Counted from the stretch's first letter, positions 16,911 through 26,616 are shown. The stretch is 64,000 nucleotides of DNA from Achromobacter pulmonis (GCF_902859765.1 NZ_CADIJV010000001.1:307891-371890), one strand, 5' to 3'. Numbers and translations: made by a program. Notes: a model not told the origin generated them from the sequence alone.

Positions 16911-17525
16911 GTGAACGACGCCGCACCCATCAGCCAAGCCGACTACGATCTGCCCCTGGAGACGCTCGAAGCGCATCTGCTGGCACAACGCCAGCGCGCC
17001 GCCGATGTGGTCAAGGCAGCAACACGCAACTGGACCTGGGTGCGTCATGGCGCCTTCCTGACGTCCATCGTCATCGTCGGCATCGAGAAACTGGTCACTG
17101 GCAAGGTGGGCGCCCATACCGCCGTCTTCGCCAGCGTGATGCTGTTGATGGCGCTGAGCTTCATTGCCGCCGCCAAAACCCGCCGCATCATCAAGAGCCT
17201 GGGCAGCGGCCAGCCGACGCCCAAATGGGTGCTCAAGCGCATGATCCGCAAGACGATTTTCAAGGGCGCCAGCAGCCTGAAGGGAACGGCGCGTTTCTAT
17301 CCCGAGCGTTTTGTGCTGGACCAGAACGGCATCCATTTCGAGTCCGAATACGAAAACGACAAGATCGCGTTGATCGCCTTGACGCCGGATTATCTGCAGA
17401 TCATTCCGGTACAGCGCCAGGATGTGCCGGACGAGGTGTATTTCATCCCGCTGGCGCAGGTCAGCCAGCCGGAGGCGTTGCTGAACTTCCTGGGCGGTAA
17501 GCCGAATTATGTGGATGCGGCCTGA
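16911..17525 (+). CDS. Membrane protein with YcxB-like C-terminal domain
   Basis: A 204-residue protein starting at GTG 16911 (VNDAAPISQADYDL), with an AGAAAGG site upstream; no ATG is better placed. Two hydrophobic helices lie at about residues 48-64 (GAFLTSIVIVGIEKLV) and 69-88. The C-terminal half reads KGTARFYPERFVLDQNGIHF, then LTPDYLQIIPVQR and EVYFIPLAQV. This is the pattern of a YcxB-like soluble domain attached to a membrane hairpin. Function of that family is not established. It stands alone and converges with the next gene. Confidence 0.72.
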   Translation: MNDAAPISQADYDLPLETLEAHLLAQRQRAADVVKAATRNWTWVRHGAFLTSIVIVGIEKLVTGKVGAHTAVFASVMLLMALSFIAAAKTRRIIKSLGSGQPTPKWVLKRMIRKTIFKGASSLKGTARFYPERFVLDQNGIHFESEYENDKIALIALTPDYLQIIPVQRQDVPDEVYFIPLAQVSQPEALLNFLGGKPNYVDAA

Positions 17526-17539
17526 AGCGACACGAGCCG

Positions 17540-18472
17540 TTATTCGTAAGCCTGTTTCGCCGCCGACCACCTGAACGTGCGCTTCCATTTGCCGCCCTGC
17601 TGGCGCAATTGGATGTCGAAGTAGCCGGCGGTCTTGCCCGGCAGGATCACCAGGGAATTGCTGGCATCGGATTCGTCGTGTTCACGCGTGCCGTCGGGGT
17701 TCCAGTCGCCGGCGATGCTCTTGACGAACGCCATGGGTTGGGCGAACACCACGCGCAGGGCCGCGCCGTCGAGGCGGAACAGGTACAGCGCCTCGAAGTC
17801 GGCGCCGCCGCCCGCGTAGCCTTCGCTCCAGCCGGCGCGCAGGCCGAATGCCGTGTTGCCGGGCGCGATCCGGTAGGGCGCCAGGTCGAAGCGTTTCCAG
17901 CTTTCGGGCGTGGCCAGCATCGGCGCGCCGGCGTCCTGCATGGTCAGGCCCATGGGCGGGTCGATATCGGTGTCGCTCCAGTCGGTGGGGGTCGTCACCG
18001 GGGCCTCGGTGCGCGCCAGCAGCCGGGGCGCGGCGCCGGGCACCGACTCGAACACGCCGATCCAGACTTCGTTGTTGTCCTGGTCGCGCGACAGGGTGGC
18101 GCAGTCGCCGCCGCCGAACTGCTTGAGCCGTTCGGCGCGCTCGGCGCTGGCCGCCAGGCACACCAGCGCTACATAGGCGCCCGGGCGTTGCGGCCAGGCC
18201 TTGGCGCCGGCCAGGAGCAGGCGGTTCGGGTTCCGGCCGGGCGCCAGTTGCTGCAACAGGAAGGCGTTGGTGAAGCCGGCCGGCAGTTGCGTGCCCAGGC
18301 CATCAGGCTGTGGCGCGCCGCTCATCTGGCTGTCGTACATCCTGCGGGCGTCCTGCGTCTTGATGGCGCCGGGCACCTGGTCGAGGGATTGCACCCGGGT
18401 GTCGGCCCGTGCCAGCGCGGTGTGCAGGGCAAGGGCCAGGGGGCAGAGCAGCAGAGCGGCGTGGATACGCAT
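17540..18472 (-). CDS. Secreted hypothetical protein
   Basis: A 310-residue protein that I do not recognise. It begins MRIHAALLLCPLALALHTAL and has a Sec signal peptide, probably cleaved at ARA-DT near residue 23. The mature part has a Gly/Pro-rich middle and a beta-rich C-terminus (FEALYLFRLDGAALRVVF, then KTAGYFDIQLRQQGGKWKRT). It resembles periplasmic proteins of unknown function found in many proteobacteria. It converges with the gene at 16911. Upstream is a fragment of a solute-binding-protein gene. Confidence 0.7.
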   Translation of the reverse strand: MRIHAALLLCPLALALHTALARADTRVQSLDQVPGAIKTQDARRMYDSQMSGAPQPDGLGTQLPAGFTNAFLLQQLAPGRNPNRLLLAGAKAWPQRPGAYVALVCLAASAERAERLKQFGGGDCATLSRDQDNNEVWIGVFESVPGAAPRLLARTEAPVTTPTDWSDTDIDPPMGLTMQDAGAPMLATPESWKRFDLAPYRIAPGNTAFGLRAGWSEGYAGGGADFEALYLFRLDGAALRVVFAQPMAFVKSIAGDWNPDGTREHDESDASNSLVILPGKTAGYFDIQLRQQGGKWKRTFRWSAAKQAYE

Positions 18473-18804
18473 GGGCGTGGCCTCGGGGCGGACCGGGCGC
18501 GAGTCGTGGCGGTGTCTGATTATCGCCGAACGTAGCGCCGAACGCCGCTGCCAGGCGGCCGGCCACGTCGTCCCACTGGCCGGTCTGGCCCGCGCCGGCG
18601 ATCGCCATGACCTTGGTGCCTGGCTTGAGCAAGTCCTTGCAGTCCCGGATGTTTTTCGGTTTGACCGGCGGATGGGCAGATGGGGCGCGGCGCCGTTGCG
18701 GCAGCGGGCCCTACTGGTGTGGACGTCGGGAAGGCGGCGAATATTCCATCGATTTCCGTCTATAGTGCCCGGTTGACGGCGATGAACCGAGCAGAGAGAG
18801 ATCG
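18473..18804. other. Intergenic region upstream of the large helicase-nuclease gene
   Basis: Divergent region of 332 bp. It contains the short gene remnant at 18541-18671 and a possible -10 (TATAGT at 18761-18766) for the large gene, without a convincing -35. Nothing else is recognised. Confidence 0.5.
18541..18671 (-). pseudogene. Remnant of an extracellular solute-binding-protein gene
   Basis: On the minus strand a short open stretch reads PKNIRDCKDLLKPGTKVMAI, then AGAGQTGQWDDVAGRLA. The pattern NPKNIRDWxDLLKPGxKV followed by GQTGxWEDxAGR is typical of ABC solute-binding proteins of the sulfate/molybdate type. Only about 40 residues remain, with no start and no continuation, so this is a decayed gene. 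Confidence 0.45.
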
Positions 18805-21800
18805 ATGGACAAGCGACAAGACCTGGCTCCCCTGGCCCTGCAGGAGGGCGCGGCGCATGCCGCCGGGCCGGCCGGCCCGGCGCCGGTCGCGCTGGACGCC
18901 CTCACGATCGACATCGAGGCCGATCCGACGCTGGGTTACGCGTCGATCCAGAACGCGGTGCCGGTGCTGCGGTCGCTGCGGTTGACCAATCGCTCGCAAG
19001 AGACCTTCGAGAACGTCGAAATCGCGATCCGCTGCAATCCGGCATTCGCCCAGGGCGCGCGGCTGCGCTTCGACATGCTGGTGCCGGGCGAGATCCGCCG
19101 CATTGCGCCGCTGGACCTGGCGCCTGACCATGCCTACCTGGCCGGACTGCAGGAAGCGCAGCGTGCCGCCATCGAGGTCACGGCGCTGGCGGCCGGCCGG
19201 GAAGTGGGCCGCGCGACGCAGTCCGTGGCCGTGCTGGCCTATGACCAGTGGGCCGGCACGCGCGCCCTGCCGGAATTGCTGGCCGCGTTTTCCATGCCCA
19301 ACAATCGGGCCGTGGATGCGCTGATCGGCAAGGCCGCCCGGCTGCTGCGCGAACAGCAGGCCGACCTGACCCTGAACGGCTATCAGTCCAAGCGCCGCGA
19401 TGTCGTGTGGCAGCAGGTGTCGGTGATCTACAGCACGCTGGCGGCCGAAGCGTTGCATTACGCCGAGCCGCCGGCCTCCTTCGGTGTCGATGGCCAGAAG
19501 ATCCGCACGCCGGAGCGCATCCTGGAGGCCCGCGTGGCCACCTGCCTGGATCTGGCCATGCTGTTCTCGTCGTGCCTGGAGCAGGCCGGGCTGCGCCCCG
19601 TGATCCTGATGAAGGAAGGCCACGCCTGGGTGGGGGTGTGGCTGCATCCGGCGAGTTTCCCCGATCCCCTGACCGACGATGTGCAGGCCGTGCGCAAGCG
19701 CGTGGACAGCGGCGAGTTCCTGGTGTTCGAGACCACCGGCATCGCCCAGCATCCGAGTTTCCGACCCTCCTTGCGGCTGGCGCTGGAGCAGGGCGCGGCG
19801 CACCTGCGCGAAGCGGATACCTTCCGCTATGCCATCGACGTGCATCGCGCGCGCGAATTGCAGATCAAGCCCTTGCCGGCGCGCGGCGCGGGTCTGGCGC
19901 CCGAGGCGGCGCCGGCCATCGAAGCGCCCGCCGCCATCGAACCGATGCCTGCTCTGCCGCCGTTGGATCCGGAGTTCGTCATCAGCCTGGAACCGGCCGA
20001 CGACACGCCCGAAGGCCGGTTGGCCAGGTGGAAGTCGCGCCTGCTCGACCTGACACTGCGCAACCGGCTGCTGAACTTCAAGCTCACCAAGTCCACGCTG
20101 CCGCTGGTGGTGCCCGATTTGGCACGGCTGGAAGATGCCATTGCCGAGGGCAGTGAGTTCCGCATACGGCCCCTGCCGGCGGCCTTGATGGAGGGCAGCG
20201 ACCCGCGCGTGGCGCAGGTGCATGTCGACCGCGGCGGCCGCGCGCCGCTGGACGACATGGCGCTGGAGGCATTGGCCAATCATGAACTGATCGCCCGCGT
20301 GCCGCAGGAGGCGCTGGACGCCAACCTGTTGAATATTTTCGGCGCCGCGCGCACCGGCCTGGAAGAGGGCGGCGCCAACACCCTGTACCTGGCGCTGGGC
20401 ATGTTGCGCTGGACCGAGCATGCCGCCGCCGAAAGCGCGCACCTGGCGCCGCTGATCCTGATGCCGGTGTCGCTGCAGCGCCAGTCGGTGCGCAGCGGTT
20501 TCCGGCTGGTGCGCCACGACGATGAGACCATCATCAATCCCACCTTGCTGCAGATGTTGCGCAACGAGTATGAGTTGCGCATTCCCGGCCTGGACGTTCT
20601 GCCGAGCGACGACAAAGGCGTGGATGTGGCGCGGGTGCTGCAGGCGTTCCGGCTGGCGGTGCGCGAGATCGCCGGCTGGGAGGTGCTGGAGCAGGTGCAC
20701 CTGGGGATTTTCTCCTTCACCAAGTACCTGATGTGGAAGGACCTTCAGGACCGCAGCGGCCAGCTCAAGGCCAACCGCGTCGTGCGGCACTTGATCGACC
20801 ATCCCGGCCAGGCCTTTGCGCAGGAACCCTGGGATCCGCGCCTGGAGCGCCTGGACGAGAACTACCGGCCGGAAGACCTGCTGACGCCGCTGCTGTCGGA
20901 TTCCTCGCAATTGAAGGCGATCTGCGCGGTCGACGCCGGCCGCGACCTGGTGCTGGAGGGGCCGCCCGGCACGGGCAAGAGCCAGACCATCACCAACCTG
21001 ATCGCGCACCTGCTGGCGCGCGGCAAGACCGTGCTGTTCGTCTCGGAGAAAATGGCGGCGCTGGAAGTGGTGTATCGCCGCCTGGCCCAGATCGGCCTGG
21101 GGCCGTTCTGCCTGGAACTGCATTCGTCCAAGGCGCGTAAATCCGAGGTGCTGCAGCAGTTGGGCCAGGCGCTGGAGCTGGGCAGCCAGCGCACCAGCGA
21201 GCAATGGAACCGCGAAGCCGAGCGCCTGGGCGTGCTGCGCCAGGCACTGAACGGGCTGGTCCAGGCCCTGCACCAGCGGCACCCCAATGGCCTGACGGTC
21301 TATGACGCCATCGGAACCAGCATCCGGCACGCCGGTCAGGAAGCATCGCCCATGTTCTGGCCGGATGCCCAGTCGCATGATGAAAAAGACCTGGCGCGGC
21401 TGCGCGAGGCGGCGCGGCGCATGTCGACGCTATCCGGCGAGTTGGGCACGCTGCATGGCCACGCGTTGGCGCATATCGGCATGACCGAGTGGAGCCCGAG
21501 CTGGCAGGACGCGCTGCTGGCGGCGGCGCAGGCGCTGGATCAGGCGGTGGCGGCTTTCAAAACGTGCGCGGATGCCGCCGGCGCGGAGCTAGGCGTGCCG
21601 GCCGCCGGGCTGAGCCTGGATGCCTGCGCGCGCCTGGACACGCTGATCGATGTCTTGCTGGCCGCGCCGCGCGTGCCCGCCGGCCTGGCCGCGCAGGCGC
21701 ACGATCCGGCCGCGCGCCTGCGGGTGCAGGCCCTGGCCCGCCATGGGCTGGCCCGCAATGCCTGCTGGGCCGAGGTCGGAACGGGCTGGCAGGCCCGGCT

Positions 21801-24786
21801 GGCGGACCTGGATGCCACGGCGCTGCGGGCCGAGTGGCAGGCCGCCTGCGCCGCCTGGTGGCCCAAGTCGGTCTTCGCCAGGCGCGGCGTGCGCAAGCGG
21901 CTGGCGGCGTATCGTGCCGACGCGCGCCGTCCGGACGACACCGCCATCGCCGCCATGCTGGAGCCGCTGGCGCGCGTAAACGCCGAAGACCGTGAACTGG
22001 CGGCCTTGAAGGCCGACGCCGAGCGCCTGCTGCTGAATGACTACGCCGGCCTGGCAACGGATTGGGAGCAGGTTGGGCGCCATGAGCAATGGGCCGAGCG
22101 TTTTGCCGAAGCGGTCACGCTGATGGCCGGCGATCCGGCCGCGGCCACCGCGCTGCGCACGCGCCTGCAACCGCTGGTGGGCGAGAACCGCGCCTTGCTG
22201 CAGCCGGGCGCGCCGCTCTGCCAGCGTTTGCTCGACACCCGCGATGCCTGGCGCGCGCTGCGCGACCAGCTTGCCGCGCTGGAGGCGCTGGCGCGGCCCA
22301 CCATGCCGCTGGCAGGGGCGCTTGGTGATGACGGCGCGCTCGAACGCATCCAGGCGGTGCTGGCCGCTTGGCGCCTCAATCGGCAGAGCCTGATGTCGTG
22401 GTGCGTCTGGCGCCAGGCGCGCGAACAGGCGGTCGGCATGCAGTTGCAGGGCCTGGTCGCGACGCTGGAATCGGGGCGCGTGCCGCTGGCCGGGGTCGAG
22501 GCCCATTTCGAATTCAGCTACCGCAATTGGTGGGTCAAGAAGGTCATCGACCATTCGCCGCTGCTGCGTTCGTTCTCCAGCGCCGATCACGACCGCAAGA
22601 TCCGCGAGTTCCGCGAGGCCGATGAGCGCTTCCAGCAACTGACGTGCGCCCATATCGCGGCGTTGCTGGCGGGCAAGGTCCCCGCCAGCAACGCCGTGCT
22701 GGTCAGTCCCGACAGCGAGCTGGGCCTGTTGCGCCGCGAGCTGCAAAAGAAGACGCGCCATGTGCCGGTGCGCCAGTTGATGCAGCGCCTGCCGTCTTTG
22801 CTGCCCCGGCTCAAGCCCTGCCTGCTGATGTCGCCGCTGTCGGTCGCGCAATACCTGGATGCCGGCCATTCGCAGTTCGATGTGGTGGTGTTCGACGAAG
22901 CTTCGCAGATCCCGGTGTGGGATTCGATCGGCGCCATTGCGCGCGGCCAGCAGCTGGTGGTGGTGGGCGACACCAAGCAGTTGCCGCCCACCAGTTTCTT
23001 CAGCAAATCAGCCAACGAGGATGATGGCGCCGGCGATGATGGCCTGGTGGAAGACCTGGAAAGCATCCTGGACGAATGCCTGGGCGCCGACATGAACCGC
23101 CTGCGCCTGCAGTGGCACTATCGCAGCCGGCACGAAAGCCTGATCACCTTCAGCAACGTGACCTACTACGACTCGCAGCTCATCACCTTTCCGTCGCCGG
23201 TCACCGACGATGTGGCAGTGCGGCTGGAGCGCGTGGCCGGCGTCTACGACCGTGGCGGCAGCCGCACGAACCGCGCCGAGGCCGATGCCATCGTCCAGGG
23301 CATCGAACAGCATTACCTGGACCCGGCGCGCCGCCGCCAGAGCCTGGGCGTGGTGACGTTCAACCAGCCGCAGCAGTCGCTCATCGAGACCCTGCTGGAC
23401 GCGCGCCGCCGCACCAATGCGGCGCTGGACAGGGCCATCGCGGCGCAGGGGCGCGAACCGCTCTTCATCAAGAACCTGGAGAACGTGCAGGGCGACGAAC
23501 GCGACGTGATTTATTTCTCGATCACTTACGGCCCGGACGCGGCCGGCAAGATGACGATGAACTTCGGCCCGCTCAACGGCGAAGGGGGGCACCGCCGCCT
23601 GAATGTGGCGATTTCGCGGGCCCGCGAAGGCGTGGTGATCTACAGCACGCTGCTGCCGGAGCAGATCGACCTGTCGCGCGTGCGCGCCGCCGGCGTGCGC
23701 GACCTGAAGCACTACCTGGAGTTCGCCCTGAAGGGGCCGCGCGCGCTGGTGGCGCAATCGCTGCCCAGCGGCCGCGAGCCGGACAGCCCGTTCGAGACGC
23801 AGGTCATCAAGGTCTTGCGCGAGCGCGGCTGGGTGGTGCATCCGCAGGTCGGCTGCTCGGGCTACCGCATCGACATGGGCGTGGTCGATCCGCGCGCGCC
23901 GGGACGCTACCTGCTCGGCATCGAGTGCGACGGCCGGGCCTATCACGCCGGCGCCACCGCGCGCGACCGCGACCGCCTGCGCCAGGTGGTGCTGGAAGGG
24001 CTGGGATGGCGCCTGCACCGGATCTGGTCGACCGACTGGTGGATCAATCCCGGGCGCGAAGAGGAAAAGCTGCTGGCGCGGCTGGACGCGGAACTTGCGC
24101 GTAAAGAGGAAGAGGAGGAGGCGCCGCAGGAACCCGAACTCCCGCCCGAAGAAGAGGGCGCGGCGGACGATGGCGTGGCCTTCGCCATCACCACCGAGGG
24201 CGGCATGCCGCCAGGCCCGTCTGAGCCGGCGGGCGGCATCGATACCTATCCGGTGACCGACCTGCCGGCGGGCGACGCGCAGGCGTTCTACGCGCGGGCC
24301 AGCAACGAGCGGTTGAGCGCCGACTTGCGCCAGGTGATCGAGACCGAAGGGCCGCTTCCCGAAAGCGTGCTGTATCGCCGGGTGGCGCGGGCCTGGGGCC
24401 TGGAGCGCACCGGGGCGCGCATCGTCGAGCGCTTGCGCCTGCTGACGCCCGCCGATATTGGCCGCACCCGCGAAGGCGAGGTCACTTTCCTATGGCCGGC
24501 GCAGGCGCAGCCCGCGACCTGGGCGGGATTTCGTGGCGCGGGCGAGGACGAGGCCACGCGCCGCCGCGTGGACGACGTCTGCCTGGAGGAACTGGCCAAT
24601 GGCATCCTGCGCGTGCTGGCCATGACCGGCAATGCGCCGCGCGCGGACGTGGTCAAGTCGGTTTGCCGCCTGCTGGGCCTGTCGCGCACCCTGGCGGATG
24701 CCGAGGCGCGCCTGGGGCTGGCGTTGGCGGCGCTGCTGGCGCAAGGCCGGGTGCGCGAAGCGGCCGGCATGCTGCGGGTCGATTGA
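18805..24786 (+). CDS. DUF4011 helicase-nuclease, Hhe-like putative phage-defence protein
   Basis: A single 1993-residue protein. Residues about 25-170 are a beta-rich N-terminal domain. A transglutaminase-like fold follows with Cys247 (RVATCLDLAM) and His273 (EGHAWVGVWL). DUF4011 begins near 408 (RWKSRLLDLTLRNRLLNF). The SF1 helicase has Walker A GPPGTGKS at 719-726, Walker B FDEAS at 1363-1367, GDTKQLPP at 1388-1395, and a late RRLNVAISRAREG motif. A Vsr-like PD-(D/E)xK nuclease spans about 1660-1745 (Glu1664, Asp1690, Glu1707, Asp1709), then a DUF3320-type C-terminus. This order matches proteins named Hhe in antiphage screens, recalled rather than searched. Composition is host-like, not AT-rich. 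It has no partner gene next to it; action on invading DNA is inferred. Confidence 0.85.
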   Translation: MDKRQDLAPLALQEGAAHAAGPAGPAPVALDALTIDIEADPTLGYASIQNAVPVLRSLRLTNRSQETFENVEIAIRCNPAFAQGARLRFDMLVPGEIRRIAPLDLAPDHAYLAGLQEAQRAAIEVTALAAGREVGRATQSVAVLAYDQWAGTRALPELLAAFSMPNNRAVDALIGKAARLLREQQADLTLNGYQSKRRDVVWQQVSVIYSTLAAEALHYAEPPASFGVDGQKIRTPERILEARVATCLDLAMLFSSCLEQAGLRPVILMKEGHAWVGVWLHPASFPDPLTDDVQAVRKRVDSGEFLVFETTGIAQHPSFRPSLRLALEQGAAHLREADTFRYAIDVHRARELQIKPLPARGAGLAPEAAPAIEAPAAIEPMPALPPLDPEFVISLEPADDTPEGRLARWKSRLLDLTLRNRLLNFKLTKSTLPLVVPDLARLEDAIAEGSEFRIRPLPAALMEGSDPRVAQVHVDRGGRAPLDDMALEALANHELIARVPQEALDANLLNIFGAARTGLEEGGANTLYLALGMLRWTEHAAAESAHLAPLILMPVSLQRQSVRSGFRLVRHDDETIINPTLLQMLRNEYELRIPGLDVLPSDDKGVDVARVLQAFRLAVREIAGWEVLEQVHLGIFSFTKYLMWKDLQDRSGQLKANRVVRHLIDHPGQAFAQEPWDPRLERLDENYRPEDLLTPLLSDSSQLKAICAVDAGRDLVLEGPPGTGKSQTITNLIAHLLARGKTVLFVSEKMAALEVVYRRLAQIGLGPFCLELHSSKARKSEVLQQLGQALELGSQRTSEQWNREAERLGVLRQALNGLVQALHQRHPNGLTVYDAIGTSIRHAGQEASPMFWPDAQSHDEKDLARLREAARRMSTLSGELGTLHGHALAHIGMTEWSPSWQDALLAAAQALDQAVAAFKTCADAAGAELGVPAAGLSLDACARLDTLIDVLLAAPRVPAGLAAQAHDPAARLRVQALARHGLARNACWAEVGTGWQARLADLDATALRAEWQAACAAWWPKSVFARRGVRKRLAAYRADARRPDDTAIAAMLEPLARVNAEDRELAALKADAERLLLNDYAGLATDWEQVGRHEQWAERFAEAVTLMAGDPAAATALRTRLQPLVGENRALLQPGAPLCQRLLDTRDAWRALRDQLAALEALARPTMPLAGALGDDGALERIQAVLAAWRLNRQSLMSWCVWRQAREQAVGMQLQGLVATLESGRVPLAGVEAHFEFSYRNWWVKKVIDHSPLLRSFSSADHDRKIREFREADERFQQLTCAHIAALLAGKVPASNAVLVSPDSELGLLRRELQKKTRHVPVRQLMQRLPSLLPRLKPCLLMSPLSVAQYLDAGHSQFDVVVFDEASQIPVWDSIGAIARGQQLVVVGDTKQLPPTSFFSKSANEDDGAGDDGLVEDLESILDECLGADMNRLRLQWHYRSRHESLITFSNVTYYDSQLITFPSPVTDDVAVRLERVAGVYDRGGSRTNRAEADAIVQGIEQHYLDPARRRQSLGVVTFNQPQQSLIETLLDARRRTNAALDRAIAAQGREPLFIKNLENVQGDERDVIYFSITYGPDAAGKMTMNFGPLNGEGGHRRLNVAISRAREGVVIYSTLLPEQIDLSRVRAAGVRDLKHYLEFALKGPRALVAQSLPSGREPDSPFETQVIKVLRERGWVVHPQVGCSGYRIDMGVVDPRAPGRYLLGIECDGRAYHAGATARDRDRLRQVVLEGLGWRLHRIWSTDWWINPGREEEKLLARLDAELARKEEEEEAPQEPELPPEEEGAADDGVAFAITTEGGMPPGPSEPAGGIDTYPVTDLPAGDAQAFYARASNERLSADLRQVIETEGPLPESVLYRRVARAWGLERTGARIVERLRLLTPADIGRTREGEVTFLWPAQAQPATWAGFRGAGEDEATRRRVDDVCLEELANGILRVLAMTGNAPRADVVKSVCRLLGLSRTLADAEARLGLALAALLAQGRVREAAGMLRVD

Positions 24787-25112
24787 CGCGACGCGGGCGC
24801 GCCATCGCGATGGATGGCGCGTCTCAATGCTGCAAAGATCCGCATCACTGCGCAGCATCGTTGCGCCGGCCGGAGCGCGTGCGTGTCAGAAAGTAATTGC
24901 CCGAAGGGCGGCGATCCATTCGCCCCGGGCGCTGGAATCGCTCGTGCGGTCCCGGGGGAAGCGAGCGATCTGGTGGGCGGAAGATGACTTCGCGCGTTCA
25001 ACGACGTGGCAAGATTTTGATACGTCCCAGGACAGAGCCGGTCTGTTTCGTCCATGCCGCGGACGTAGAATCCGGGTTTTTACCAGTGCCTTCCGGCTGA
25101 TAGGAAAAGCCC
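24787..25112. other. Intergenic region without recognised gene
   Basis: Between the helicase-nuclease and the META lipoprotein gene. I see no credible coding frame, RNA gene or terminator with T tract. It probably carries the promoter of the lipoprotein gene. Confidence 0.4.
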
Positions 25113-25931
25113 ATGAAAAAAACAATGCTCCTGGCGTCCGTCTGCGCCGCGCTGCTGCAGGCCTGCGCACCGGTTTCCACTCCTGGCGAAGGATCGTCCA
25201 CCATGCCCCGTTCTTCCTCCACGGCCGCCGCGAATGCGCTGAGCCTGCCCGCGTACTACTGGCGACTGGTGTCGGCCACCGATGCTTCGGGCAAGTCCAT
25301 TCCCGCCTTGCAAAAGGGGGTTGAACAGCCCCTGCGTCTGTCGTTCACGGCCGACGCCATGAACGTGCGCGGCGGCTGCAATGCGCAGTTCGGCGGCTAT
25401 ACCTACAAGGACGGCGTGTTGCACGTGGCCAACCTGGCTGCCACCATGAAGGCCTGCGAGCCGGCCCTGATGCAGCTGGACGCCGCCATCGGCCAGCGCC
25501 TGAAGGGCGACCTGCGCGCCACCCTCGGCGGCGATGCCGCCGAGCCCGAGCTGGCGCTGGTGGCGGCCGACGGCAGCGTGCTGACGTTCGTCGGCGAACC
25601 GACGCCGGAAACCTTGTATGGCAGCGCCGGCGAGATCATGTTCCTGGAGGTGGCGCCCCGGCGGGTCGATTGCAGCCATCCCATGATCCCGCGCTATCAG
25701 TGCCTGATGGTGCGCGAGCGCCGCTACAACGACGCCGGCGTGCAGTTGCCGCCGCAGGAAGACTGGCACCCGCTGTACCAATCGATCGAAGGCTACGACC
25801 ACCGCGACGGCGTGCGCACGGTGCTGCGCGTCAAGCGCTACGACTGGAAGAACCCGCCCGCGGATGCGCCGTCGAAGGTGTATGTGCTGGACCTGGTGGT
25901 CGAGCAGGACGCTTCGGGCAAGCTGAAGTAG
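25113..25931 (+). CDS. META and DUF4377 domain lipoprotein
   Basis: A 272-residue lipoprotein. The signal sequence MKKTMLLASVCAALLQAC gives a lipobox LLQAC with Cys18. The META domain occupies about residues 45-145 (YYWRLVSATDASGKSIP, then RGGCNAQFGGYTYKDGVLHV and MKACEP), with the paired cysteines typical of HslJ-like META. The C-terminal domain (MFLEVAPRRVDCSHPM, CLMVRERRYNDAG, HPLYQSIEGYDHR) matches the DUF4377 pattern. Such proteins are envelope stress lipoproteins of unclear molecular role. It is likely in the outer membrane facing the periplasm. It stands alone upstream of the FecI system. Confidence 0.85.
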   Translation: MKKTMLLASVCAALLQACAPVSTPGEGSSTMPRSSSTAAANALSLPAYYWRLVSATDASGKSIPALQKGVEQPLRLSFTADAMNVRGGCNAQFGGYTYKDGVLHVANLAATMKACEPALMQLDAAIGQRLKGDLRATLGGDAAEPELALVAADGSVLTFVGEPTPETLYGSAGEIMFLEVAPRRVDCSHPMIPRYQCLMVRERRYNDAGVQLPPQEDWHPLYQSIEGYDHRDGVRTVLRVKRYDWKNPPADAPSKVYVLDLVVEQDASGKLK

Positions 25932-26026
25932 GTCTGGGTCGCGTCCGCATGGACGCGATGCGTTACGCGGCCGGCGTCGTGAGGCGCCGGCCGGATCGGG
26001 CGGGGAGCGGCAATTGAACGTCCGCA

Positions 26027-26050
26027 TCAATAATGATTACAATTCCCATT
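26027..26050 (+). promoter_or_regulatory. Fur-box-like site upstream of the FecI-type sigma gene
   Basis: AATAATGATTACAATT and the following CCCATTC lie 33 bp before the sigma factor ATG. The AT-rich hexamers resemble the Fur 19-mer consensus (GATAATGATAATCATTATC), with several mismatches in the right half. Position and gene content support an iron-repressed promoter. Confidence 0.5.
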
Positions 26051-26082
26051 CCTGAAATTCACAAGGCGCTGATGCGACGGCC

Positions 26083-26610
26083 ATGTCGTCCACGGAATCC
26101 CTGGAACACCGCGAACTGGGCAGGCTGTACCGCGACCACCATGGCTGGCTGCGCGGCTGGCTGCTGCGGCGCCTGAGCGTGCCGACCGAGGCCGCCGACC
26201 TGGCCCAGGACACCTTCCTGCGGCTGCTGGCCTCGCCGGCGTCGATGGCGCAATTGCAGGGCGTGCGGCAGCCGCGCAGTTTCCTGGCGACGGTGGCGCA
26301 GCGCACGCTGGTCGACCATATCCGGCGCCAGGCGCTCGAGCGCGCCTGGCTCGAAACGCTGGCGCAGCAGCCCGAGGCCAGCGCCATGTCCCCCGAGACC
26401 CAGGCCATCCTGCTCGAAACCATCCGCGAGATCGACGCCATGCTGCACGGTCTGGGCGACAAAGTGCGGCGCGCCTTTCTGATGTCCCAGCTGGAAGGGG
26501 CCAGCTATGCCGAGATCGGCGTCCGCCTGGGCGTGACGGTCAGTTCCGTCAAGAAGTACATGGCGCGCGCCACCGAGCATTGCCTGGTGTACGCGCTGGC
26601 CAGGCCGTAG
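26083..26610 (+). CDS. FecI-like ECF sigma factor
   Basis: A 175-residue extracytoplasmic-function sigma factor. Region 2 is LGRLYRDHHGWLRGWLLRRL plus AADLAQDTFLRLLASP, and AQRTLVDHIRRQALERAWLE completes it. Region 4 is LMSQLEGASYAEIGVRLGVT, a helix-turn-helix for -35 recognition, then SVKKYMARATEHCL. It is of the FecI/PvdS-FpvI type and directs RNA polymerase to an iron-uptake promoter on signal from FecR. It is followed after 6 bp by the FecR gene and then the receptor, the classical cell-surface signalling set. A Fur-like box lies just upstream. Confidence 0.92.
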   Translation: MSSTESLEHRELGRLYRDHHGWLRGWLLRRLSVPTEAADLAQDTFLRLLASPASMAQLQGVRQPRSFLATVAQRTLVDHIRRQALERAWLETLAQQPEASAMSPETQAILLETIREIDAMLHGLGDKVRRAFLMSQLEGASYAEIGVRLGVTVSSVKKYMARATEHCLVYALARP

Positions 26611-26616
26611 GCGGCC

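Noticed and set aside
18760-21378. An 872-residue open frame on the minus strand inside the helicase-nuclease gene
   Set aside because: It is the antisense shadow of a high-GC gene; its Gln/His/Arg/Gly-rich composition lacks any domain, and the plus-strand gene has clear motifs throughout.
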